Assembly: GCF_900155685.1 (NCBI RefSeq)
Contig: NZ_LT732548.1
Location: forward strand, 1,632,696-1,696,695
From: Paenibacillus bouchesdurhonensis
GTDB taxonomy: Bacteria; Bacillota; Bacilli; Paenibacillales; Paenibacillaceae
Direction: 5' to 3'
DNA length: 64,000 nucleotides
In this document: positions 54,901 through 61,437 of the stretch, piece by piece
How positions within the stretch are numbered: position 1 is the first letter of the stretch
Layout: each line of letters starts with the position of its first letter
Notes under the pieces: generated by a model
Told to the model about the DNA's origin: nothing
Databases searched by the model: none
What the model saw: only the letters and a program-made list of their open reading frames with translations
Position numbers and translations under genes: made by a program

Positions 54901-57187
54901 CGTTGGCCCATCCAAACTGCAGCCGCGGTCGGTACAGCGCCATCATTTGAGTGATGAATCGATCATTAGTCCACATCTATCGGAATCTGTAATTCAATCT
55001 CATCACCTAACCAAGGGGATTGTAGACGGCAGCCATATTGCGGATGCTTCGCTTGATACCCATCATATCCGGCCTCTAGCAATTCAGTTAGAGCATTTAT
55101 CAGCGGACTTGCAGCGGAATGGATTGCTTCCGGAGAGAGGGATTATTGGAAGCGATGTGACAACAGGTGCGATCCACCGCACTCATTTACAGGCGGAGAT
55201 CGTAGATGGAGAAGTATTGCAGGGAGAGTCCGTTGGTTCATCACATTTACAGGCGGGCTCCGTCCAAAGTCATCATCTGGGGAAGGAATCAATCCAAGGC
55301 CAACATTTAGCCCCGGGGATCGTAGGTTCTTGTCATCTGTCTGAGGGAAGTGTAGAAGGAAAACATATCGCGGAGTCTTCCCTTGATTCCCGCCATATCC
55401 GGCCTCTTACAGTTCAAGTAGAGCATTTATCAGCAGACTTGCAGCAGGATGGATTGCTTCCGGAGAGAGGGATTATCGGCAGCGATGTGACCGCCGGTGC
55501 GATCAATCGCACGCATTTGCAGGCGGGGATCGTAGATGGAGAAGTACTGCAGGGAGAATCCGTTAGTTCATCGCATTTACAGGCGGGCTCCGTGCAAAGT
55601 TACCATCTGGTGGATGAATCGATCCAAAGCCATCATCTAGCCCCGGGTAGCGTAAATTCTCGTCATCTGTCTGAGGGAAGTGTAGAGGGTGAGCATATCG
55701 CGGAGTCTTCCCTTGATTCCCGCCATATCCGGCCTCTTGCGGTTCAAGTCGAGCATTTGTCAGCGGACTTGCAGCGGGACGGATTGCTCCCGGAGAAAGG
55801 GATTATTGGAAGCGATGTGACCGCGGGTGCGATCAATCGCACTCATTTGCAGGTGGGGATCGTGGATGGAGAAGTACTTCAGGAAGAATCTGTCGGTTCA
55901 TCGCATCTCCAGGCGGGCTCCGTACAAAGTTACCATCTGATGGATGAATCGATCCAAGGTCAGCACCTGTCTAGTGGTATCGTGGAATCCGAGCATTTAT
56001 CCGACGGAAGTGTGGATGGAAGCCATATTGCGGAAGCCTCGCTTGATTCCCGTCATATCCGTTCGCAAGCAGTACAGGTGAAGCATTTATCCATTGATTT
56101 GCAGCGTAATGGCTTGCTCCCGGAGAGAGGGATTATCGGCAGCGATGTGGTAGCAGGTGCAATTAGCCGCGCACATTTGCAGGCGGGTGCGGTAGATGGG
56201 GAAGTGCTGCAGGCAGAGTCTGTGGGTTCCACGCATATACAAATCGGTGCGGTACAGAACTATCATCTGGCGGATGAATCGATCCAAAGCCAGCATTTGG
56301 CGTCAGGAGCGCTGGAGTCCCGCCATTTGTCCGAGGCCAGCGTGACCAGTGCTCACTTGTCTGAAGCAGCGATTGAATCAGGACATATTCAGCCTCAATC
56401 CGTGCAGCTGGAGCACTTATCGGCGGATCTTCGCCGGGAAGGCCTGCTGCCAGAAGGCGGTGTGAGCGGAAGCGGCCTAGCGGAGGATTCGGTTAGCCGC
56501 GCACATTTGCAGGCGGGTGCAGTAGATGGGGAAGTGCTGCGGGCAGAGTCTGTGGGTTCCAAGCATATACAAATCGGTGCGGTACAGAACTATCATCTGG
56601 CGGATGAATCGATCCAAAGCCAGCATTTGGCGACAGGAGTGCTGGAGTCCCGCCATTTGTCCGAGGCCAGCGTGACCAGTGCTCACTTGTCTGAAGCAGC
56701 GATTGAATCAGGACATATTCAGTCCCAATCCGTGCAGCTGGAGCACTTATCAGCGGATCTTCGTCGGGAAGGCCTGCTGCCAGAAGGCGGTGTGAGCGGA
56801 AGCAGCCTGGCGGAGGGTTCGGTTAGCCGCGTGCATTTGCAGGCGGGTTCCGTTCAGAGCCAGCATATTCAGCAGGGCGCTGTTCAATTGGAACATCTAG
56901 CAGTGACGCCAACATTATCCATCCATGGTCAGCCAACGATACAGCAGTTTGGAATGGCAGCTTTTCTTCTTCAGAATCATGAAGAGTCGACTGAAGTGTT
57001 GGTTATGTTCGAAGAGCCGTTTGCTCATGCTCATTATGTAATTGTGGCGATGTCGAATCATTCCGGATATTATGCTACATTGAAATCACAATCGCCTGAA
57101 TCAGCAATTTTTGAAATTACACGATTGAAGAATAGCTCTAAAAATTATGGATTCATAACATGGATTGCCGTAGGCAGTATAAATTAA
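51917..57187 (+). CDS. Giant decamer-repeat protein with WIAG-like tail
   Basis: 1756 residues. The start is a TTG at 51917 with AAAGGAG eight bases upstream. Residues 1-123 are charged and unlike the rest, with no signal peptide or membrane segment. Residues 124-1663 are 154 consecutive 10-residue units with no insertion or deletion; an N-terminal example is GSVTSDKLAD and a C-terminal one HLSEGSVEGK. Hydrophobic residues recur every five positions, which suggests a beta-solenoid. Residues 1664-1756 form a distinct domain (FGMAAFLLQNHEESTEVLVM, YVIVAMSNHSGYYATLKS) ending WIAVGSIN, like the WIAG-tail proteins of Paenibacillus as I remember them. A sigma-K-type promoter suggests the spore surface. 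Function is unknown. Confidence 0.85.
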   Translation: MKKNRTPRTSRAKKSLYFVDNPEIDELKMLEDDRRERRAGQKEIKIHQSIAPVISPEEIEVEILDAFTEESESVDWKEQEVIKVEPLAVEEPLIPAVNLEAHLAEKKTPLASEGIVYTSDLRDAAVTGAKIAPYTIDASKIKYGTIGTAWLADYAIQGIKIADGAVSSSKIAAESITGEHLVDGSIEGRTIRNRSISGEKLQDGSITSDKLADSVIGADKLADHSIQSRHLSDWIVTTDLLQDQAVTSDKILSGSIQTNNLANGIIDNSKLAEQAVTSSKLRDGSVTASKIQDGIIESRHLAESAITARNLAPGLIGKEQLACPSVGANHLENNIIASQHIGENTVQSKHISPESIDRVHIRAGSIGEEHICAGEIKGRHLADRSILSSKLADQSVGTAQIVEQAVTSSKIADQSILPQKIADESVLTRHLAQGSVQKSQLALGAVTSRHIAVDSVQGEHIASHAIDEWHIAEEAVTGAKIGDGEISERHLAEDSISTSLLQDGSVTSDKLDNGSVTGNKIANGAVTGSAIGTEAINSRHLTTGLIHTSHLSPNIVGGEQLQAGAIEEEHIRQGAVFSHHLQDHAVTALKLSPESVTSDKINDLAVTTSKLAEGSVLSTKLAPAAILPQHFSKGAVQSDSLATEAVLSEHLANESVTDRHLGMGILKSHHLSDGSVSERVLEDGSISASKLREGAVQSTHLTKGVIESQHLGSEVIESWHVAPQTITGAHLAPELYRDGLLPEEGISGNSLKPGSVRRDHLQPGSVDEIVLKHGGVSSLHLQPQSVQGHHMSAESVSSEHLINNILESRHLSEGAIGARHIADGEIDSRHIRLQALQIGHLSAELQREGLLPEGGIPGAAIMPEAIGRTHLQRGAIADEQLQSESVGSSHLQPGSVQSNHLAQRSVQSEHLADGAIQGQHLLMGAVDGNHIAEASLASCHIQSQAVQAEHLSAELQREGLLPEGGIAGSDIVPGAITRLHLQDGSVDSDVLQRESVGPSKLQPRSVQRHHLSDESIISPHLSESVIQSHHLTKGIVDGSHIADASLDTHHIRPLAIQLEHLSADLQRNGLLPERGIIGSDVTTGAIHRTHLQAEIVDGEVLQGESVGSSHLQAGSVQSHHLGKESIQGQHLAPGIVGSCHLSEGSVEGKHIAESSLDSRHIRPLTVQVEHLSADLQQDGLLPERGIIGSDVTAGAINRTHLQAGIVDGEVLQGESVSSSHLQAGSVQSYHLVDESIQSHHLAPGSVNSRHLSEGSVEGEHIAESSLDSRHIRPLAVQVEHLSADLQRDGLLPEKGIIGSDVTAGAINRTHLQVGIVDGEVLQEESVGSSHLQAGSVQSYHLMDESIQGQHLSSGIVESEHLSDGSVDGSHIAEASLDSRHIRSQAVQVKHLSIDLQRNGLLPERGIIGSDVVAGAISRAHLQAGAVDGEVLQAESVGSTHIQIGAVQNYHLADESIQSQHLASGALESRHLSEASVTSAHLSEAAIESGHIQPQSVQLEHLSADLRREGLLPEGGVSGSGLAEDSVSRAHLQAGAVDGEVLRAESVGSKHIQIGAVQNYHLADESIQSQHLATGVLESRHLSEASVTSAHLSEAAIESGHIQSQSVQLEHLSADLRREGLLPEGGVSGSSLAEGSVSRVHLQAGSVQSQHIQQGAVQLEHLAVTPTLSIHGQPTIQQFGMAAFLLQNHEESTEVLVMFEEPFAHAHYVIVAMSNHSGYYATLKSQSPESAIFEITRLKNSSKNYGFITWIAVGSIN
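52286..56905 (+). repeat. 154 in-phase 30-bp coding repeats
   Basis: Every unit is 30 bases (10 codons), counted from AAVTGAKIAP (residue 124) to GAVQLEHLAV (residue 1663). The key residue at unit position 7 falls at residue numbers divisible by ten throughout. Units 1-60 are diverse, with Lys, His or Gln at position 7; later units are mostly His. Confidence 0.92.
54104..56905 (+). repeat. Tandem 330-bp super-repeat, eight full copies plus a partial ninth
   Basis: Module starts, set by the codon of the His in HLSADLQRxGLLPE, are at 54104, 54434, 54764, 55094, 55424, 55754, 56084, 56414 and 56744: each exactly 330 bases apart. Each full module encodes 110 residues as eleven decamers; modules 4-8 are the most alike. 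The stretches 56162-56491 and 56492-56821 differ by only a few bases. Confidence 0.95.
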
Positions 57188-57357
57188 TCGGCTGAACCGA
57201 GAAAAGTGTAATTAAGTTTGGCACTGCGATGTAAGAGAGACATTTCCTTTTGTAATTTATCCGCAGTTAAAAGAAATCATGATCAAATCATCGGGGATTT
57301 TCTCAGAAATAAGCCGATTCGATTTTAAATATAAGCCTTGTCCAAATCTTAATGTAT

Positions 57358-57385
57358 AGCCTGCCGGCAGTCCGGTGGGCTTTTT
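57358..57385 (+). terminator. Rho-independent terminator
   Basis: AGCC-TG-CCGG and CCGG-TG-GGCT pair with an internal mismatch, followed by TTTTT. It ends the giant repeat gene. It lies in the 361-base gap 57188-57548, which otherwise holds the motif repeats listed next. Confidence 0.75.
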
Positions 57386-57445
57386 CGATATTAGAAGGCT
57401 GTTAAGGGCATTTTTAACGGTGGATAGTCAGCAACTATAGATTAT

Positions 57446-57492
57446 TTACTAAAAGGCAGGTATACTTTTTTAGTAATACTGATTTTTAGTAA
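57446..57492. promoter_or_regulatory. Three TTTTAGTAA motifs upstream of the LacI-type gene
   Basis: TTTTTAGTAA occurs at 57466-57475 and 57483-57492, and its inverse TTACTAAAA at 57446-57454. The inverted pair forms a dyad around 57460, about 90 bases before the lacI-type gene. A role as an operator for autoregulation is plausible. Confidence 0.4.
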
Positions 57493-57548
57493 CGATATCC
57501 GATTAGCATTGTTTCTCAGCTGGATTGGAGAAGGAGCGGTGAAGGCTG

Positions 57549-58562
57549 ATGAAAAAACCGACAATCGAAGATGTAGCGAAAAGAGCAGGGGTTTCTAAAA
57601 GTACAGTTTCCCAATATTTGAATGAACGATATCAGTATATGAGCGAGAATACGAGACAGCGGATCAGCGAAGTTATCGAGGACTTGAAATACCAGCCTAA
57701 CGGGCTTGCGCGAAGTCTGAAGCAGAATCGAACCTTCATGGTCGGCATTATTGTGGCGAACATCGACTACTCTCTTTCGATTAAATGCATACGTGCCATT
57801 GAGAATGAACTCCAGCAGCACAAGACACAGGTAATTATTTGCAACGCTGACGAAAATCCTGAAAAGGAGCGGGAGTACATCGAGATGCTGGCCGCGCGCC
57901 AGGTCGATGGTTTGATTGTATTTCCCTCCGGCAATGGAAATAGTTCATATAACAGAATTATGGAAATGAAGCTGCCGCTTGTATTTCTGGATCGCCTTGT
58001 CGATGGAGTATCGACGCAAAGTCTGCTGCTTGATAATGAGGCCGCGGTGAAAATTGCGATACAGGAAATGGCAAGCAGGGGCCATGAGCGAATTGCGATG
58101 CTGTCGCTGCCTTTGGGCGAATATGCCATCACTCCGCGCAAGGAACGGGTCAGCGGCTATAAAAAAGCGATGGAGGAGCTCGGTCTGCCGATCGATGAAT
58201 CCTACATTTGTCACGCTCCAAAAGATGAAATACCCGAAATTTTGGGGAAGCTGCTGTCATTGCCCCAGCCGCCTACGGCGCTACTCGCGGGCAATGATAT
58301 CGTGCTGGCGGAAATATTAAAGTATGCCAATCAGACAGGCCTGCGGATCCCGGATCAGCTATCTGTTATTGGCATCGATGATGCTGAGTTTGCGCATATT
58401 TACAATCCAATTATCACGACGATATCCCAACCGGCTTCTGATATGGGGACGCAGGCGGCGAGGATTTTACTTTCTTCGATTGAGCAGAAGGGGACGGAGC
58501 TGCCGATTACGTATCGTTTTCCGCCTGTTTTGCAGCAAGGGCAATCTGTACAAAATGTATAA
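57549..58562 (+). CDS. LacI-family transcriptional regulator (KdgR-like)
   Basis: 337 residues. N-terminal LacI HTH (TIEDVAKRAGVSKSTVSQYL, then YQPNGLARSLK as hinge helix) followed by a periplasmic-binding-type effector domain (MVGIIVANIDYSLSIKCIRA, VDGLIVFPSG, GHERIAMLSLPLGEY, ALLAGNDIVLAEIL, SVIGIDDAEFAHIYNP, TTISQPASDMG). The adjacent KDG kinase and KDPG aldolase genes suggest it is the regulator of 2-keto-3-deoxygluconate use, as KdgR in Bacillus; that is inferred from position. GGAG is at about 12 bases from the ATG at 57549. Confidence 0.87.
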   Translation: MKKPTIEDVAKRAGVSKSTVSQYLNERYQYMSENTRQRISEVIEDLKYQPNGLARSLKQNRTFMVGIIVANIDYSLSIKCIRAIENELQQHKTQVIICNADENPEKEREYIEMLAARQVDGLIVFPSGNGNSSYNRIMEMKLPLVFLDRLVDGVSTQSLLLDNEAAVKIAIQEMASRGHERIAMLSLPLGEYAITPRKERVSGYKKAMEELGLPIDESYICHAPKDEIPEILGKLLSLPQPPTALLAGNDIVLAEILKYANQTGLRIPDQLSVIGIDDAEFAHIYNPIITTISQPASDMGTQAARILLSSIEQKGTELPITYRFPPVLQQGQSVQNV

Positions 58563-58576
58563 GCTTAAACAAAGAA

Positions 58577-58614
58577 GAACATGCTTCACTTTTATAAGTG
58601 AAGCATGTTCTTTC
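58577..58614. terminator. Terminator between convergent genes
   Basis: GAACATGCTTCACTT (58577-58591) and AAGTGAAGCATGTTC (58596-58610), fifteen perfect pairs with a four-base loop, then TTTCGTTTG. It separates the lacI-type gene from the convergent sugar kinase gene and may be used from both sides. Confidence 0.88.
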
Positions 58615-58662
58615 GTTTGTAGAGCGTAATATTCATCATTCTAAATCTATGATTGCACCCAA

Positions 58663-59607
58663 TTATCGGTTCATAAACTTTTGCAGCTTTTCCCGGTCAG
58701 GCAGACCGTCCATATCTCCCGGCGACATGATATTGATGGCACCGATCGCATTGCCGCGGCGGACAGCTTCTTTGAGCGGCAACTGCTCCAGCAATCCGCT
58801 AATAACTCCAACAGCAAATCCGTCTCCGGCACCAACGGTATCTACGACTTCCTCGACCTTGAAGCCTTCAGCATATCCCTCCTGATCGGCTGATTTGAAA
58901 TAAGCGCCCTCCGGCCCGAGCTTAATGACGACGAGCGAAACACCGCGCTCAAGGTAAAAATCGGCGATATCCTCAGGCTTATCATGGCCTGTAAGCTGCT
59001 TGCCTTCGCTTATGCCCGGGAACACCCAGTTGGAGCGCGCTGCAAGATCATTAATGGCTTGAATCATTGTGTCGGTATCCGGCCAGAGAGAAGGGCGCAG
59101 GTTTGGATCGAAGGATACGGTCTTGCCCTTGGATCTCATAAAATCGATAGCATGAAGAGCGAATTCATGGCACGATTTAGATACGGCCGGGAAAATGCCC
59201 GTCACATGCATATGCTTGGCCAAAGCGAAGTAATCGCTATCAAAATCAGCCAAGTTCAACGTGGATGCGGCTGAATTTTTGCGGAAATATTCTACAACGG
59301 GATCACCCGTCAGCACCTTGGATTTGACCAGCATGCCTGTTCTATATTCATCCGTAAATTTTACGTTCGAAGTGTCGATGTTTTCTTGGTTTAAAGTTTC
59401 GGTAATAAAATGGCCAAAGTTATCTTCTCCAAGCTTGGTGACAAGGCCAACGGAATGTCCCAGGCGGGATAAACCAACGGATACATTGCATTCCGCTCCA
59501 GCCATTGCCTTGGAGAAAGAAAGCGCTTTATGCAATTCCCCGGGTTCATTGGCGTAAAACATGGCCATCGGTTCACCGAAAGTGACTACGTCCAGCTTTT
59601 TGTTCAT
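58663..59607 (-). CDS. kdgK: 2-keto-3-deoxygluconate kinase (PfkB family)
   Basis: 314 residues. The PfkB fold is shown by GEPMAMFYANEPGEL, AGAECNVSVGLSRLG, and the C-terminal signature DTVGAGDGFAVG with the catalytic base D262 in GAGD (259-262). The substrate pocket region SFDPNLRPSLWPD fits KDG kinases. It makes KDPG, which the divergent aldolase gene product cleaves. AGGAGG precedes the ATG at 59607. Fructokinase-like sugar specificity cannot be excluded. Confidence 0.85.
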   Translation of the reverse strand: MNKKLDVVTFGEPMAMFYANEPGELHKALSFSKAMAGAECNVSVGLSRLGHSVGLVTKLGEDNFGHFITETLNQENIDTSNVKFTDEYRTGMLVKSKVLTGDPVVEYFRKNSAASTLNLADFDSDYFALAKHMHVTGIFPAVSKSCHEFALHAIDFMRSKGKTVSFDPNLRPSLWPDTDTMIQAINDLAARSNWVFPGISEGKQLTGHDKPEDIADFYLERGVSLVVIKLGPEGAYFKSADQEGYAEGFKVEEVVDTVGAGDGFAVGVISGLLEQLPLKEAVRRGNAIGAINIMSPGDMDGLPDREKLQKFMNR

Positions 59608-59892
59608 GTGTGCTTCCTCCTAAACCTTTTTAAAGTGATTGTTTATGGGTGTACTCCAGAATTAATGCTTTACCTTGAAATTAACACATAAATCGGTTTT
59701 GTACAATAAAGGAATCGTTAATTTGTGATAAGACACATAAAATCCTTAAGAAATCACGAAAATTAGCGAGAATATAATTATTTTTCAATAATATAGTGCA
59801 TTTACTTCGGGAATGTTGTTTAATATGATGTAGATAATAGTAAAATAAGAGAGTAAATTTAATAAAAAAGTTTAGTTGAAAGGGAGATTGCG

Positions 59893-60528
59893 ATGAAAAA
59901 AATAAAAGTGCTGCAAAATATTACGACGCTGGGCGTTGTAGCGGTTATTCGTGGTGATGACGCAGAGTCGGCCTACCAGATGTCTAAAGCTTGCATCGAG
60001 GGCGGCTTGAACAATATCGAGGTTACTTTTACAACGCCTGATGCGGATCAAGTCATTAAACGGCTGATTCAGGAATATGGGGAGAAGGCGGTGATCGGCG
60101 CTGGGACAGTGCTCGATCCGATTACGGCGAGAATCGCCATTTTGGCTGGAGCTGAATTTGTAGTGAGCCCGTCATTTGATGAGGAGACCGGAAAGCTCTG
60201 TAATTTATACAGCATTCCTTACATGCCTGGATGCATGACGCTGAACGAGATGAAGGAAGCATTGAAGGTAGGCGTGGATGTGCTGAAGCTCTTCCCTGGA
60301 AACAACTTTGATCCTGGCTTTATTAAAGCCGTCAAAGGCCCGATGCCGCATGTGAACATTATGCCGACGGGTGGGGTGGATCTGGACAATATGGAGCAGT
60401 GGGTTCGTAGTGGATGCGTGGCTGTAGGGATTGGCGGCAACCTGACTGCCCCGGCTAAGGAAGGACGCTATGACCTGATTACTGAGCTGGCAGCCAAATA
60501 TGTAGCTAAATTTCGCGAGATTCGTTAA
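59893..60528 (+). CDS. kdgA: 2-dehydro-3-deoxy-phosphogluconate aldolase (KDPG/KHG aldolase)
   Basis: 211 residues, class I aldolase of Entner-Doudoroff type. The Schiff-base lysine is K132 in VDVLKLFPG, the catalytic glutamate E43 is in NIEVTFTTPD, and phosphate-binding residues are in NIMPTGGVDLDN and VGIGGNL. It splits KDPG to pyruvate and glyceraldehyde 3-phosphate. The ATG at 59893 has AAAGGGAG upstream. The 285-base divergent space to kdgK is AT-rich and presumably carries both promoters; I see no clear operator in it. Confidence 0.92.
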   Translation: MKKIKVLQNITTLGVVAVIRGDDAESAYQMSKACIEGGLNNIEVTFTTPDADQVIKRLIQEYGEKAVIGAGTVLDPITARIAILAGAEFVVSPSFDEETGKLCNLYSIPYMPGCMTLNEMKEALKVGVDVLKLFPGNNFDPGFIKAVKGPMPHVNIMPTGGVDLDNMEQWVRSGCVAVGIGGNLTAPAKEGRYDLITELAAKYVAKFREIR

Positions 60529-60555
60529 TTGACGCTTATCCGATATTGATGCAGA

Positions 60556-60602
60556 AAAAGATCGAGCAGGGCTAAATCATCGCGCCTTGCTCGATCTTTT
60601 TT
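60556..60602 (+). terminator. Rho-independent terminator
   Basis: AAAAGATCGAGCAGG pairs with CCTTGCTCGATCTTTT (one bulge), continuing into TT. It ends kdgA and faces the convergent acetyltransferase gene. Confidence 0.9.
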
Positions 60603-60618
60603 CGTTTGGCTCTGTAAA

Positions 60619-61218
60619 TTAATTATTATTTACAGTAATTTTTAACCCGATTTTATCTTTTTCGGTTATTGGTCGGATCACTCTACATGGTACACCCGCC
60701 GCAACAACATTTGCAGGTATATCTTTTGTAACAACACTCCCAGCACCGATAATAGTATTATCACCAATAGTCACTCCTGGAACAATCGTAACAGAACCAC
60801 TAATCCAAACATTATCCCCTATATGAATTGGCGATGACCTCTCATAGCCTGCTTTACGCTCAGCAGCATCCATTGCATGATTTGGTGTATACAAACTAAC
60901 ATTTGGACCAATCAACACATTGTTTCCAATAGTAACCTTGGCACAATCCAAAATAGTGCAATTTGTGTTTGCGTAGAAGTGATCCCCAATTGTAATGTTA
61001 TAGCCAAAATCACAGTTAAAAGGTGATTCAATCCACGCGTTTTCTCCTACGGAATGAAACAATTTTTGAATGATTTGGTTTCTTTCATAGCGTTCCGATG
61101 GTTTCATATTATTAAATTCAAATAACAAATCTTTCGCTCTTTCTCTTTCTTTGGTTAACTCTTCGTCCCAACATATGTAATACTCTTGATTTAACATTTT
61201 ATCTTTTTCAGATTTCAT
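60619..61218 (-). CDS. Sugar O-acetyltransferase (maltose/galactoside acetyltransferase family)
   Basis: 199 residues of the hexapeptide left-handed beta-helix type. N-terminal Mac domain (ERERAKDLLFEFNNMKPSER), then the helix coils (ITIGDHFYANTNCTILDCAK, VTIGNNVLIGPNVSLYTPNH with the catalytic His in PNHAMD, IHIGDNVWISGSVTIVPGV, TIGDNTIIGAGSVVTKDIP). It acetylates free sugars or glycosides with acetyl-CoA. AAAGGAG precedes the ATG at 61218. Base composition is clearly more AT-rich than the flanking genes, and hairpins bound it on both sides, suggesting horizontal gain. Confidence 0.88.
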   Translation of the reverse strand: MKSEKDKMLNQEYYICWDEELTKERERAKDLLFEFNNMKPSERYERNQIIQKLFHSVGENAWIESPFNCDFGYNITIGDHFYANTNCTILDCAKVTIGNNVLIGPNVSLYTPNHAMDAAERKAGYERSSPIHIGDNVWISGSVTIVPGVTIGDNTIIGAGSVVTKDIPANVVAAGVPCRVIRPITEKDKIGLKITVNNN

Positions 61219-61306
61219 TGTGTAAATCTCCTTTTTAGCCTTTTAATTGTACATACCATTATAATGACATGTATTTTCCAGTCACTCCAACAAAAACTCC
61301 AACAAA

Positions 61307-61353
61307 AGCCTTTATTCAACTATACTAACTGCTTTGTTAGTTGAATAAAGGCT
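61307..61353 (-). terminator. Rho-independent terminator (minus strand)
   Basis: AGCCTTTATTCAAC (61307-61320) and GTTGAATAAAGGCT (61340-61353), fourteen perfect pairs. On the minus strand it is followed by TTTGTTGGAGTTTTTG. It ends the Gfo/Idh-ThuA operon. A direct repeat of ACTCCAACAAAA adjoins it. Confidence 0.75.
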
Positions 61354-61437
61354 GCACATTGAATTTTGGCAGTCGTAAACTGTCATAGGTGTTGGTCATT
61401 TTCATTGATTAAACGACCAACAGCAGAGCCTTTCGCT

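Noticed and set aside
52286..56905. Regular 30-bp periodicity that could be called a CRISPR array or satellite.
   Set aside because: The repeats are in frame, codon-structured and diverged at third positions and variable residues, with no spacers; they encode the decamers of one protein.
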